Under the pieces are notes generated by a model. That model had not been told where the DNA came from, made no database searches, and saw nothing but the letters and a program-made list of their open reading frames with translations. Of a stretch of 64,000 nt of DNA, positions 16,908 through 24,519 are shown piece by piece. Each line of letters starts with the position of its first letter. Position 1 is the first letter of the stretch. The stretch is from JACCTU01 sp963788055 (lineage in GTDB: Bacteria; Actinomycetota; Thermoleophilia; Gaiellales; Gaiellaceae), in NCBI GenBank assembly GCA_963788055.1, contig CAWBFA010000002.1:62001-126000 (forward strand), read 5' to 3'. The position numbers and the translations under genes were made by a program.

Positions 16908-17191
16908 CCGACTGCTGCGCCGTGCGCGAGCGCGACCGCCTGCGCCCGGCTTCGTGCGCCATCTTGCTGAGGATGTGCTCGATGTGCGTTCCCACGGTCT
17001 TGGGCTGATCACGAGCCGTGAGGCGATCTCTGCCTGGCCAAGGCCCGAGGCGAGAAGGCCCAGACGTCGGTCTCCCGTGGCGTGAGCCCCCAGCCGTTGC
17101 CGATCGGCGCGCGGGCTCGTGCGCCTCGTCGGAGCAGTGCGCACACGCGCGCTACCAGCTCGTCCGGCGCGAACGGCTTCACCACCGCTCG
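16904..17191 (-). pseudogene. Decayed NarL/LuxR-type response regulator
   Basis: Antisense to the aro cluster, pieces of one response regulator can be read in successive frames. A receiver-domain tail (VVKPFAPDELVARVCALLRRG) runs into a linker and GLTPRETDV in one frame. LGLLASGLGQAEIASRLVISP is in the next frame from 17063. VGTHIEHILSKM lies in a third frame around 16998-16960. SRAQAVALAHGAAVG then runs to a TAG at 16906-16904 in a fourth stretch. Three single-base shifts explain all joins. The first ~85 residues of the receiver domain, including its Asp, are absent upstream. The combination of 5' truncation and three indels in under 300 nt indicates a genuine relic. Confidence 0.7.
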
Positions 17192-17351
17192 GACTCGGCG
17201 CAGGCCAGCGCCTGGACCGGGCGTGATCGACTGGCACATCACGCTCAAGGGGGACGCATTGCTGTTCGCAACCGATGCGTCCGGCGACGTTGCGGGGCCG
17301 ATCTCCTGCAAGGTCCCGCCGCCACCGAAGTAGCAGTACGCGCGAACGACC
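17192..17351. other. Non-coding remainder of the aroE-aroC gap
   Basis: Together with the pseudogene this gap is 516 nt. On the plus strand about 37 codons ending at TAG 17331-17333 (from GVIDWHITLKG to CKVPPPPK) look protein-like but have no plausible start or recognisable family. They may be the 3' scrap of another lost gene. Confidence 0.3.
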
Positions 17352-17381
17352 GCGAAGGGCCCCGCCAGCGCGGCCCTTCGC
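17352..17381 (+). terminator. Strong hairpin before aroC
   Basis: GCGAAGGGCC (17352-17361) and GGCCCTTCGC (17372-17381) form a perfect 10-bp stem with a 10-nt loop. It follows the protein-like scrap that ends at 17333, as expected for the terminator of the lost gene. No T-run follows. Confidence 0.55.
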
Positions 17382-17411
17382 TGTGCTCGGTGACCGACCA
17401 CGAAGCCGAAG

Positions 17412-17417
17412 TACGCT
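17412..17417 (+). promoter_or_regulatory. Candidate -10 (TACGCT) for leaderless aroC
   Basis: TACGCT ends 6 nt before the aroC GTG. A GTGACC (17390-17395) 16 nt upstream could serve as -35. This would drive aroC-aroKB-aroQ and the genes coupled to them. Confidence 0.5.
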
Positions 17418-17423
17418 TGCCGC

Positions 17424-18497
17424 GTGCCTCTCTCACTCGTCACGGCAGGCGAGTCGCACGGTCCGGCGCTCGTCGCGATCGTCGAGGGGCTGCCGGCGGG
17501 CCTCGCGTTGGATCGCGACGCGATCGACGCCGACCTCCGGCGCCGCCAGGAGGGCTATGGGCGCAGCCCGCGCCAGCAGATCGAGCAGGACAAGGTCGAC
17601 GTGCTCGCCGGGCTCCGGCACGGGCGGACGCTCGGGACGCCGCTGGCCCTGGTCGTCCGCAACCGCGATCACGCGAACTGGGAGTGGGGGATGAACCCGT
17701 GGCCGCCGGAGGGCGAGCCCTCGGGCAAAGGGACGAAGCCGGTCACGCTGCCGCGACCCGGGCATGCCGATTTCGCCGGGGCGCTCAAGTACGGGCTTGA
17801 CGACGCGCGCGACGCGCTCGAGCGCGCGAGTGCCCGCCACACCGCGGTGCACGTCGCTGCGGGCGCCGTCGCGAAGGCGCTCCTCGCGTCGATCGGGATC
17901 GGCGTGCGAGGGTCGGCGGTCGACGAGGAGGCTCTGCACGCTCGAATCGACGAGGCGCGCGCCGACCGCGACACAGTGGGTGGGATCGTCGAGGTGCGAG
18001 CGACGGGCGTTCCCCCGGGCCTTGGCTCGTACGCGTCCAAGGCCGACCGGCTCGACGCGCGGCTCGCGGCGGCGGTGATGGGTATCCAGGCGGTCAAGGG
18101 GGTCGAGATCGGCGGCGGGTTCGCGCTCGCAGGGCTTCGCGGGAGCGAGGCGCACGACGAGCTCTTGCCCGGATTCGTGCGCGGGACCAATCGCGCCGGC
18201 GGGATCGAAGCCGGCGTCTCGAACGGCGAGGAGCTCGTCGTTCGCGCCGCCATGAAGCCGCTGCCGACGCTGATGAAGCCGCTGCGCTCGGTCGACCTCT
18301 CGACCGGCGAAGAGGGGCAGGCGCTCGTCGAGCGGAGCGACGTGGCGGCGGTCGAAGCGCTCGCCGTCGTCGCCGAGGCGACGGTCGCGTTCGAGCTCGC
18401 CCGGGCTGCGCGCGAGAAGTTCGGCGGCGACGCGCTCGAGGACTTCGTCGTGGCGCACCGCGCCTACCTGGAGCGGATCCCGTGGCCGGCGCGCTAG
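17424..18497 (+). CDS. aroC: Chorismate synthase
   Basis: Last step of the shikimate pathway: FMN-dependent conversion of EPSP to chorismate. The 357-residue sequence has the canonical N terminus SLVTAGESHGPALVAIVEGLPAG, RRQEGYGRSPRQQIEQDKV, PRPGHADFAGALKYGLDDARDALERASARHTA, GVEIGGGF and GGIEAGVSNGEELVVRAAMKP. All FMN- and substrate-binding segments are present. GTG 17424 is supported by the standard N terminus and the -10 at the leaderless distance. The 3' end overlaps aroKB by 16 nt. Confidence 0.97.
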   Translation: MPLSLVTAGESHGPALVAIVEGLPAGLALDRDAIDADLRRRQEGYGRSPRQQIEQDKVDVLAGLRHGRTLGTPLALVVRNRDHANWEWGMNPWPPEGEPSGKGTKPVTLPRPGHADFAGALKYGLDDARDALERASARHTAVHVAAGAVAKALLASIGIGVRGSAVDEEALHARIDEARADRDTVGGIVEVRATGVPPGLGSYASKADRLDARLAAAVMGIQAVKGVEIGGGFALAGLRGSEAHDELLPGFVRGTNRAGGIEAGVSNGEELVVRAAMKPLPTLMKPLRSVDLSTGEEGQALVERSDVAAVEALAVVAEATVAFELARAAREKFGGDALEDFVVAHRAYLERIPWPAR

Positions 18498-19924
18498 TGG
18501 CGGTTCCGGCACTGGACAAGCACATCGCGCTCGTCGGCTTCATGGGCGCAGGCAAGTCGAAGCTCGGGAGAGAGGTCGCGGAACGGCTCGGGCGAACCTT
18601 CGTCGACGTCGACGCGGAGCTCGAGAACCTCACGGGTCGCTCGATCCTGCAGCTGTTCGACGAGGGCGAGGCGTTCTTCCGGACGAAAGAGGCGAAGGTG
18701 ACCGTCGATCGGCTGCACACGTCTCCACCGGCGGTGCTCGCGCTCGGCGGCGGCGCGCTCGGCTCCGCACAGGTGCGCGACGCGCTGCGTGAGCGCGCGT
18801 TCACGGTCCACGTCGAGGTCGAGCCCGAGGACGCCTGGCGAAGGGTTAAAGACTCCGGCCGTCCGCTGGCGCAGGACGAGCTCGACTTCCGCGCGCTCTT
18901 CACGAAGCGCGCGCCGGTCTACGCGGAGGCGGCCGACGCGAGCGCGACGGAGGTCGACGAGGTCGTGCTCGCGGCCGCCGCCGTGCACGTCGAGGGGGGG
19001 TCGCTGAGTCGCCTGGGCGAGCTTGCGCCCTCGGGCGACGCGGCGCTCGTCAGCGACGCGCGGGTCGCAGGCATCCACGGCGCCGACGCGCAGGTCGCCC
19101 TCGGCGGTCGCCTCGTCTCTGTTCACGAGCTTCCGGAGGGTGAAGAGGCGAAAACGGTCGACGCCGTCACGGCGCTCTGGGGTGCGCTCCGCCTCGACCG
19201 CGCGGGCGTGGTCGTCGCCCTCGGCGGTGGGTGCACGACCGACGCGGCAGGGTTCGCGGCCGCGACCTATCTCCGGGGCGTCCGCTGGGTCGCGGTGCCG
19301 ACGACGCTCGTCGGCCAGGTCGACGCGGCGATCGGCGGCAAGACCGCGATCGACCTCCCCGAGGGCAAGAACCTCGTGGGAGCGTTCCACTGGCCGACGC
19401 GAACCGTGATCGACCCGGCGCTCCTCGCGACGCTTCCCGAACGGGAACGGCGAGAGGGCCTGGCCGAGGTCGTCAAGACCGGGCTGCTCTCCGGTGAGCC
19501 GCTCTGGGAGCTCCCCGACGCGCAGCTCGTCCGCCGTGCCGCGGCGTACAAGAGCGCCTTGTGCCTGCGCGACCCGCACGACCGCGGCGCGCGGAACGTC
19601 CTGAACCTCGGGCACACCTTCGCGCACGCGCTCGAGGCGGCCGCCGGCTACGAGGGCCTGACGCACGGGAGCGCCGTCGCGCTCGGTCTGCTCGCCGCAC
19701 TCCGGTTGTCGGGGATGGACACTGCCGCGGTCGAGGAGGTCCTCCGCCCCGAACGTGTCCGCGTCGACCCGGACCGTGCCTGGGCGGCGCTCCAACGCGA
19801 CAAGAAGGCGGCGAACGGGCGGATGCGCCTCGTCCTGCTCGAGGCGGCGGGGAAGCCCGTCCACGGCGTCGAGCGGCCGGACGCCGAGGTGCGCGCCGCG
19901 CTCGACCAGCTGATCGCCCACTAG
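18482..19924 (+). CDS. aroKB: Bifunctional shikimate kinase / 3-dehydroquinate synthase
   Basis: One 480-residue polypeptide carries two shikimate-pathway steps. Residues ~12-165 are shikimate kinase: Walker A GFMGAGKS (19-26), DVDAELENLTGRSI and LALGGGAL. Residues ~175-480 are dehydroquinate synthase: ALGGGCTTDAAGFAA, VPTTLVGQVDAAIGGK, LAEVVKTGLLSGEP, and the metal-ligand His residues in LNLGHTFAHALE and THGSAVALG. A fused AroK-AroB occurs in some actinobacterial lineages and elsewhere but is not the common layout. The start overlaps aroC, so stoichiometric expression is likely. Confidence 0.95.
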   Translation: MAGALVAVPALDKHIALVGFMGAGKSKLGREVAERLGRTFVDVDAELENLTGRSILQLFDEGEAFFRTKEAKVTVDRLHTSPPAVLALGGGALGSAQVRDALRERAFTVHVEVEPEDAWRRVKDSGRPLAQDELDFRALFTKRAPVYAEAADASATEVDEVVLAAAAVHVEGGSLSRLGELAPSGDAALVSDARVAGIHGADAQVALGGRLVSVHELPEGEEAKTVDAVTALWGALRLDRAGVVVALGGGCTTDAAGFAAATYLRGVRWVAVPTTLVGQVDAAIGGKTAIDLPEGKNLVGAFHWPTRTVIDPALLATLPERERREGLAEVVKTGLLSGEPLWELPDAQLVRRAAAYKSALCLRDPHDRGARNVLNLGHTFAHALEAAAGYEGLTHGSAVALGLLAALRLSGMDTAAVEEVLRPERVRVDPDRAWAALQRDKKAANGRMRLVLLEAAGKPVHGVERPDAEVRAALDQLIAH

Positions 19925-19936
19925 AGTCCTGCGACC

Positions 19937-20365
19937 TTGCAGATCGCCATCCTCAACGGCGTCAACCTGGACGTCCTCGAGCGGCGCGACCCGGCCGTCT
20001 ACGGCGGTATCTCGCTGAACGACCTCGAGACCCAGATCTACGCGTGGGCGAAGGAGCTCGGCTGCACCGCGCGGTGCCGGCAGACGAACAACGAGGGCGA
20101 CTACGTCGCCTGGTGTCATGACGCGCTCGACTGGGCCGACGGCCTGATCGTCAACCCCGGCGCCTGGTCGCATTACAGCTACGCGATCAGGGATGCGCTC
20201 GAGCTCATGACCGTTCCGATCGTCGAGGTGCACCTCTCGAATCCCGAGCAGCGCGAAGACTGGCGCCGCCACTCCGTCGTCGCAGACCTTGCGTCGAAGC
20301 GGGTGCTGGGGAAGGGCGCGGACGGGTACCGTGAGGCGCTCGTGTTCCTGCTGGAGACAACGTGA
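19937..20365 (+). CDS. aroQ: 3-dehydroquinate dehydratase, type II
   Basis: Dehydrates 3-dehydroquinate to 3-dehydroshikimate by the dodecameric type II enzyme. The 142-residue product shows ILNGVNLDVLERRDPAVYGG (catalytic Tyr and lid Arg), CRQTNNEGDYVAWCHDA, LIVNPGAWSHYSYAIRDAL (catalytic His) and IVEVHLSNPEQREDWRRHS. Starts at TTG 19937. With aroC and aroKB it gives four contiguous activities; aroA and the DAHP synthase are not in the window. The 3' end overlaps the peptidase gene by 4 nt. Confidence 0.95.
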   Translation: MQIAILNGVNLDVLERRDPAVYGGISLNDLETQIYAWAKELGCTARCRQTNNEGDYVAWCHDALDWADGLIVNPGAWSHYSYAIRDALELMTVPIVEVHLSNPEQREDWRRHSVVADLASKRVLGKGADGYREALVFLLETT

Positions 20366-21396
20366 ACCGCATCGAACGCCTGCGCCGGCTGATCGAGGAG
20401 CCGCTCCTCGTGACGATGCCGGTGAACGTCTTCTATCTGACCGGGTTCCGGAGCTCGAACGCCGCGCTCCTCGTGGACGACGAGCGCGCGCTGCTCTTCT
20501 CCGACTTCCGTTATGCAGAGGCCGCGCGGAAGGTTGAGGACGTCGAGTTCGTCGAGGTCGAGCGCGCGCTGATCCGGGGCGTCGCCGCACACATCGAAGG
20601 GAGCCTTGCGTTCGAGCGCTCTCACCTCACGTACGCGAACTGGGAGATCCTCCGCGACGCCGGAATCGATCTCGTTCCCGGAGGCGGACACGTGGAGCGG
20701 TTGCGCGCCGTCAAGTCGGAGGAGGAGCTCGAGCTGATGAGGCGCGCAACGGAGATCACCAACGATGCGTACGTGCGCCTCTCGGAGGAGCCGTTCGTCG
20801 GGAGGACCGAGCGAGAGCTCGCCTTCCTCTTCGCGACGTTCATGAACGAGCTCGGCGGCCACGGCGAGGCGTTTCCGACGACCGTTGCGTCCGGCCCGAA
20901 CGGCGCAACGCCTCACGCGGGGACGAGCGACCGCGTGGTCGAGAAGGGCGAGACCGTCGTCGTCGACGCCGGCGCCGTGCTCGACGGCTACGCGTCCGAC
21001 TGCACGCGCACGTTCGCGACGGGGTCGCTCCCGGACGTGCTCCGGCACGCGTACGACGTCGTGCTCGAGGCGCAGCTCGAAGGCCTCGACGCGGTCAAGC
21101 CGGGCGTGACGGGCAAGGAGGCGGACGTCGCTGCTCGCGAGGTGATCGCGGAAGCAGGGCTCGGAGAGCGATTCGGCCACGGCCTGGGGCACGGCGTCGG
21201 CCTGATGGTGCACGAGGCGCCGACACTCAGGCCCGAGTCGAAGGACACGCTCGAGCCGAACAACGTCGTCACCGTGGAGCCCGGCGTCTACCTTCCGGGC
21301 GTCGGGGGAATCCGAATCGAAGACTTGGTCGTGGTTCGGGAAGGCGAGCCGATCGTGCTCACGTCCTTCCCGAAAGAGCTGGTCACCGTCGGCTAG
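20362..21396 (+). CDS. M24-family Xaa-Pro aminopeptidase
   Basis: A 344-residue creatinase/prolidase-type protein (PepQ-like). The N-terminal domain (~1-115) has the NVFYLTGFRSSNAALLV signature. The pita-bread catalytic domain carries the dinuclear metal ligands: Asp in VVVDAGAVLDGYASDCTRTFATG, His in GHGLGHGVGLMVHEAP, Glu in VVTVEPGVYLPG and Glu in GIRIEDLVVV. It removes N-terminal residues before proline or cleaves X-Pro dipeptides. Located between aroQ and efp, a very common order in Gram-positive bacteria. GTG 20362 overlaps the aroQ stop. Confidence 0.93.
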   Translation: MNRIERLRRLIEEPLLVTMPVNVFYLTGFRSSNAALLVDDERALLFSDFRYAEAARKVEDVEFVEVERALIRGVAAHIEGSLAFERSHLTYANWEILRDAGIDLVPGGGHVERLRAVKSEEELELMRRATEITNDAYVRLSEEPFVGRTERELAFLFATFMNELGGHGEAFPTTVASGPNGATPHAGTSDRVVEKGETVVVDAGAVLDGYASDCTRTFATGSLPDVLRHAYDVVLEAQLEGLDAVKPGVTGKEADVAAREVIAEAGLGERFGHGLGHGVGLMVHEAPTLRPESKDTLEPNNVVTVEPGVYLPGVGGIRIEDLVVVREGEPIVLTSFPKELVTVG

Positions 21397-21408
21397 CCTC
21401 TCGGCGCG

Positions 21409-21975
21409 ATGGCGGAAGTGGTCTCCACCAACCAGTTCAAGAACGGCATGCACATCGAGGTAGACGGCGGTACCTGGCGCATCGTCGAGTTCCAGCACGT
21501 GAAGCCCGGCAAGGGCGGCGCCTTTGTCCGCACGAAGCTCAAGTCGACCGACAGCGGCTCGGTCGTCGACAAGACCTTCCGCGCCGGCGAGAAGTTCCCG
21601 CGCGTGCGCACCGACGTCAAGAGCGTGCAGTACCTCTACGACGCTGGCGACCACGTCGTCTTCATGGACGAGCAGAACTACGAGCAGATCCAGCTCCCGC
21701 GCGAGCTGGTCGCCGACGCGCTCGAGTTCGTCGCACCGTCGAGCTCGGTACAGCTGCTGACGATCGGCGATCGGCCGTCCGGCCTGCAGATGCCAGCGTC
21801 GGTCGAGCTGGCGGTCACCGACACCGAGCCCGGCGTGAAGGGCGACACGGTCTCGAACGTGACGAAGCCCGCCACGCTGGAGACCGGGGCGGTCGTCCAG
21901 GTGCCGCTGTTCGTCAATCCGGGCGACAAGATCAAGATCGACCCGCGCGAGCGGCGATACATCTCGCGCGCGTAG
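21409..21975 (+). CDS. efp: Elongation factor P
   Basis: Relieves ribosome stalling at polyproline stretches; this may matter here because the genome encodes Pro-rich proteins such as the Glu-Pro repeat protein at 8.0-8.8 kb. The 188-residue sequence has three OB/KOW-like domains: VEFQHVKPGKGGAFVRTKLK with the modifiable loop Lys35, then DEQNYEQIQLPRELV and GVKGDTVSNVTKPATLETGAVVQVPLFVNPGDKIKID split across domains II-III. No EpmA/EpmB-type modification gene is visible. The ATG start is 12 nt after the peptidase stop. Confidence 0.97.
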   Translation: MAEVVSTNQFKNGMHIEVDGGTWRIVEFQHVKPGKGGAFVRTKLKSTDSGSVVDKTFRAGEKFPRVRTDVKSVQYLYDAGDHVVFMDEQNYEQIQLPRELVADALEFVAPSSSVQLLTIGDRPSGLQMPASVELAVTDTEPGVKGDTVSNVTKPATLETGAVVQVPLFVNPGDKIKIDPRERRYISRA

Positions 21976-21978
21976 CGC

Positions 21979-22551
21979 GTGGGCGAGTGGTTCACGAGCT
22001 TCGACGACGCGTGGTCGTCGTTCCTCGCTCGGACTGAGCCGCTCGAGTCGTTCTTCGGCGAATTGCCCGAAGACTCCTCGTTCGTCGCCGATGCCGTGCT
22101 GATCGTGCCGCCGCCCGAGGTCAAGCGCGAGGCGTTGCGCACGCAGGGCGAGCTCGAAGGCATCCCCGGACTCGTGACCGTTCCGCACCACTTCCTCCAC
22201 GTGTCGCTCAACGGCGAACACGGCCCCGACCTCGATCAGCTGCTCGAGCTCGGTCCGTTCGAGGTGACCACTCCGAGGCTGAACTGTTTCCACGATGCAG
22301 TGGTGTCGGAGGTCGAATCGGAGGAGCTCGACCGGTTGGACGCGCCGGAGACGTTCCTCCCGCACCTTTCGCTCGCATACGTCCAGCGGCCGACTGCTCC
22401 CGACCCCGTGCGCGAGACCCTCCTGCCGCTTCGGGACGCCTCGCTCGGGACGTTCGTGGTGGACGAGCTCGTGCGTGTGCGTGTGCCCGCGGGCAGGACG
22501 ACGTTCCTCCAGCCGTGGTCCGTGGTCGAGCGCGCTTCACTGCGGCGATAA
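21979..22551 (+). CDS. 2H phosphoesterase (2'-5' RNA ligase-like)
   Basis: A 190-residue protein with the two HxS/T signatures of the 2H phosphoesterase superfamily: HHFLHVSLNGEHG near residue 75 and ETFLPHLSLAYVQRP near residue 130, in a duplicated beta-alpha fold. Members include RNA cyclic phosphodiesterases and 2'-5' RNA ligases; which activity applies is not determinable. It starts with GTG 4 nt after efp, so it probably belongs to the same transcript. The spacing between the two motifs is normal for the superfamily. Confidence 0.82.
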   Translation: MGEWFTSFDDAWSSFLARTEPLESFFGELPEDSSFVADAVLIVPPPEVKREALRTQGELEGIPGLVTVPHHFLHVSLNGEHGPDLDQLLELGPFEVTTPRLNCFHDAVVSEVESEELDRLDAPETFLPHLSLAYVQRPTAPDPVRETLLPLRDASLGTFVVDELVRVRVPAGRTTFLQPWSVVERASLRR

Positions 22552-22554
22552 GGT
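22549..22554 (+). promoter_or_regulatory. Candidate -10 (TAAGGT) before the CT-BCCP fusion gene
   Basis: TANNNT hexamer overlapping the preceding stop codon, ending 7 nt before GTG 22562. No Shine-Dalgarno sequence is present. Confidence 0.4.
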
Positions 22555-22561
22555 CCTGGGC

Positions 22562-24355
22562 GTGCCGAAACTGGCCGACACGACGATCCGCCTGCTCGGG
22601 CAGGACCCACTGGCGGGACGGCTCCCGACGGCCGAGCTGCTTCGGCTGGCCGAGATCCTCGACCGCGCGGGGTTCGCGTACCTCGAGGTCTCAGGCGGCG
22701 GGGTCTTCGACAGCGCCGTGCGACGTGGGGTCGAGAGTCCCTGGGAGCGCATCCGGGCGATCCAGGCGCGGGTCAAGACGCCGCTCGGGCTGGCGCTGCG
22801 GGGTCGTTTCCTCGTGGGCTCCCGGCCGGTCGGGGGCGAGTTCGCGCGGCGCTTCGTCGCCTCCGCGGCCGAGAACGGGATCGACGTCTTCCGTCTGCAC
22901 GACCCCCTGAACGACGTCTCCAACCTCCGCGAGGCGGCCGAGGCGATCGCGGAGGCGAAGCGCGAGTTCGAGGCCGGACTCGTCTACAGCCCGGGCGTCG
23001 CGGGCGAGGTCGACACGCTCGTCGAGCAAGCGCGCAAGCTGCCCGAGCTCGGTGCGGCGCGCGTCGTCGTGCACGACCCCACGGGCTCGCTCGGCCCGCA
23101 CGGGGCCGCCGAGCTCGTCGAGCGCGTCGGCGAGGCCAGCGGGCTGCCCGTCGGCGTCTACTGCCAGGGCGCCGGAGGCAACGCGATGTCCGCCGCGCTC
23201 GAGGCGATTCGCGCCGGTGCCGACCTCGCAGCGTGCGCGATCTACCCGGTCGCTCTCGCGGTTCACCGCGTCTCCGGCGAGTCGCTCGCGGAGGCGCTCA
23301 AGGGTCTCGGGCTCGACGCCGGCGTCGACGTGGACGCGCTCTGGGAGGCTTCCGAGATCGTCGACCAGCACATCGGCGACGAGCCGGTCACGCCGCTCGC
23401 CCCGCGTGTCGCCGTGCGCGCCGCCGAGTACCGCCTGCCCGCCGGGCTCGTTGCGGGCATCGACGCGAGCCTCCGTGCGCAGGCTGCGGGCGACCGGCTC
23501 GACGAGGTGCTGCAGGAGCTGTCCAAGATCCGCGGCGAGGTCGGCTCCCCGCCGCTCGCCGCGCCGATCGGCCAGATCCTCGGCTCGCAGGCGCTCATCC
23601 ACGTCCTCTCGGCGCAGCGCTACCTCACCGTCGTCGACGAGCTGCGCGAGCTCGTGTCGGGGGCGTACGGAACGCCGCCGGGCGAGGTCGATCCAGGTGT
23701 GCGCAGGGCGCTCGACCTGGTCGGGGAGGACGTCGTGCCCGACGACCCGGTCACGCTCGAGGACGTACGCGAGCAGACGCAGGGCCTCGCCTCGAGCGAG
23801 GAGGAGCTACTCCTCGTCGGGCTCTTCGGCGACGACGCGGAGGCACTGCTCCACGGGATCCGCGCGCGCGCCGGCGGCGACGACGGCGGCTCGCACGGGA
23901 TCGACCGTTCCCGGGCCGAGCGGATCCGCGAGATCGTCCGCGTCGTCCAGGAATCGGGCGTCGGCGAGGTGACGATCGAGGAGTCCGGCATGCGCGTGTC
24001 GGTCCGGCGTACCCCCGAGCCCGGCGCCGTGCCAGTGCCGCAGGCCGGGACCGAGTCGTTCCTCGAGCCCGCCGTCGCGCCGCCGCTCACAAACGGCTTC
24101 GTCCGCGTCGAGGCGCCGATGGTCGGCACGTTCTACCGCGCCTCTCAGCCGGGCGCGCCGCCGTTCGTGGAGGAGGGCGACGCCGTCGCGTCGGGCCAGA
24201 CGCTCTGCATCCTCGAGGCGATGAAGCTGATGAACGAGATCAAGGCGGACATGGAGGGGATCGTCCGGAAGATCCACGTCCAGAACGCGCAGCCCGTCGA
24301 GTTCGGCCAGCTCCTGTTCGAGCTCGAGCCGCTCCCCGGGCGCCCTCTGGTGTAG
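22562..24355 (+). CDS. Degenerate carboxyltransferase domain fused to biotin carboxyl carrier
   Basis: A 597-residue fusion. Residues ~1-430 align in pattern with the OadA/pyruvate carboxylase carboxyltransferase TIM barrel (LADTTIR, LEVSGGGVFDSAVRRGVESPWERIRAI, NGIDVFRLHDPLNDVSNL). Residues ~470-597 are AccB-type: an IREIVRVVQESGVGEVTIEESG leader, then the biotinyl domain with EAMKLMN and Lys555 as biotin site. The catalytic centre of the barrel is altered. The carboxylated-Lys position reads VHDPTG (His171), and the HxH metal pair of LHCHATTG is replaced by VYCQGAGG (Tyr200, Gln202). It probably acts as the BCCP for the adjacent AccC with a non-catalytic scaffold domain. GTG 22562 sits 7 nt after a TAAGGT. 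Confidence 0.85.
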   Translation: MPKLADTTIRLLGQDPLAGRLPTAELLRLAEILDRAGFAYLEVSGGGVFDSAVRRGVESPWERIRAIQARVKTPLGLALRGRFLVGSRPVGGEFARRFVASAAENGIDVFRLHDPLNDVSNLREAAEAIAEAKREFEAGLVYSPGVAGEVDTLVEQARKLPELGAARVVVHDPTGSLGPHGAAELVERVGEASGLPVGVYCQGAGGNAMSAALEAIRAGADLAACAIYPVALAVHRVSGESLAEALKGLGLDAGVDVDALWEASEIVDQHIGDEPVTPLAPRVAVRAAEYRLPAGLVAGIDASLRAQAAGDRLDEVLQELSKIRGEVGSPPLAAPIGQILGSQALIHVLSAQRYLTVVDELRELVSGAYGTPPGEVDPGVRRALDLVGEDVVPDDPVTLEDVREQTQGLASSEEELLLVGLFGDDAEALLHGIRARAGGDDGGSHGIDRSRAERIREIVRVVQESGVGEVTIEESGMRVSVRRTPEPGAVPVPQAGTESFLEPAVAPPLTNGFVRVEAPMVGTFYRASQPGAPPFVEEGDAVASGQTLCILEAMKLMNEIKADMEGIVRKIHVQNAQPVEFGQLLFELEPLPGRPLV

Positions 24356-24519
24356 TGGGCCCCCCGACGCCATCCTCCGGGCCTCCGGCGCGCGATCAGA
24401 CTGCGCGATGCCGCGTCCTCAGTCGCGCCCGTACGTTCCACGTACGAGCGCTCCCTGCGTCCTTGCCTCGCTTGCTGCTCGCGCCCCGGAGGCGCGGCAA
24501 TGACATCGGGGGACCCACT
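24354..24519 (+). repeat. Structured repeat, family 2, copy 1 (contains accC SD and start)
   Basis: Outer arms 24354-24373 and 24500-24519 pair at 17 of 20 positions. Inner arms CCTCCGGCGCGC (24382-24393) and GCGCCCCGGAGG (24481-24492) pair at 11 of 12. The core (~24402-24470) contains a CGTACGT/ACGTACG hairpin and matches the copy at 58.5 kb nearly base for base outside the stems. The 3' inner arm contains the GGAGG that would serve accC, and the 3' outer arm contains the accC ATG and next six codons. In the folded state both would be paired. This suggests translational control of accC; function is inference. Confidence 0.65.

Noticed and set aside
20179..22365. A 728-codon minus-strand frame across aroQ, the peptidase and efp
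   Set aside because: It covers three well-conserved plus-strand genes and has shadow composition.
24354..24519. Miniature transposon with terminal inverted repeats
   Set aside because: The outer arms of the two copies differ from each other in sequence and pair only within each copy, and no target-site duplication is evident. A structured element fits better, although past mobility is not excluded.
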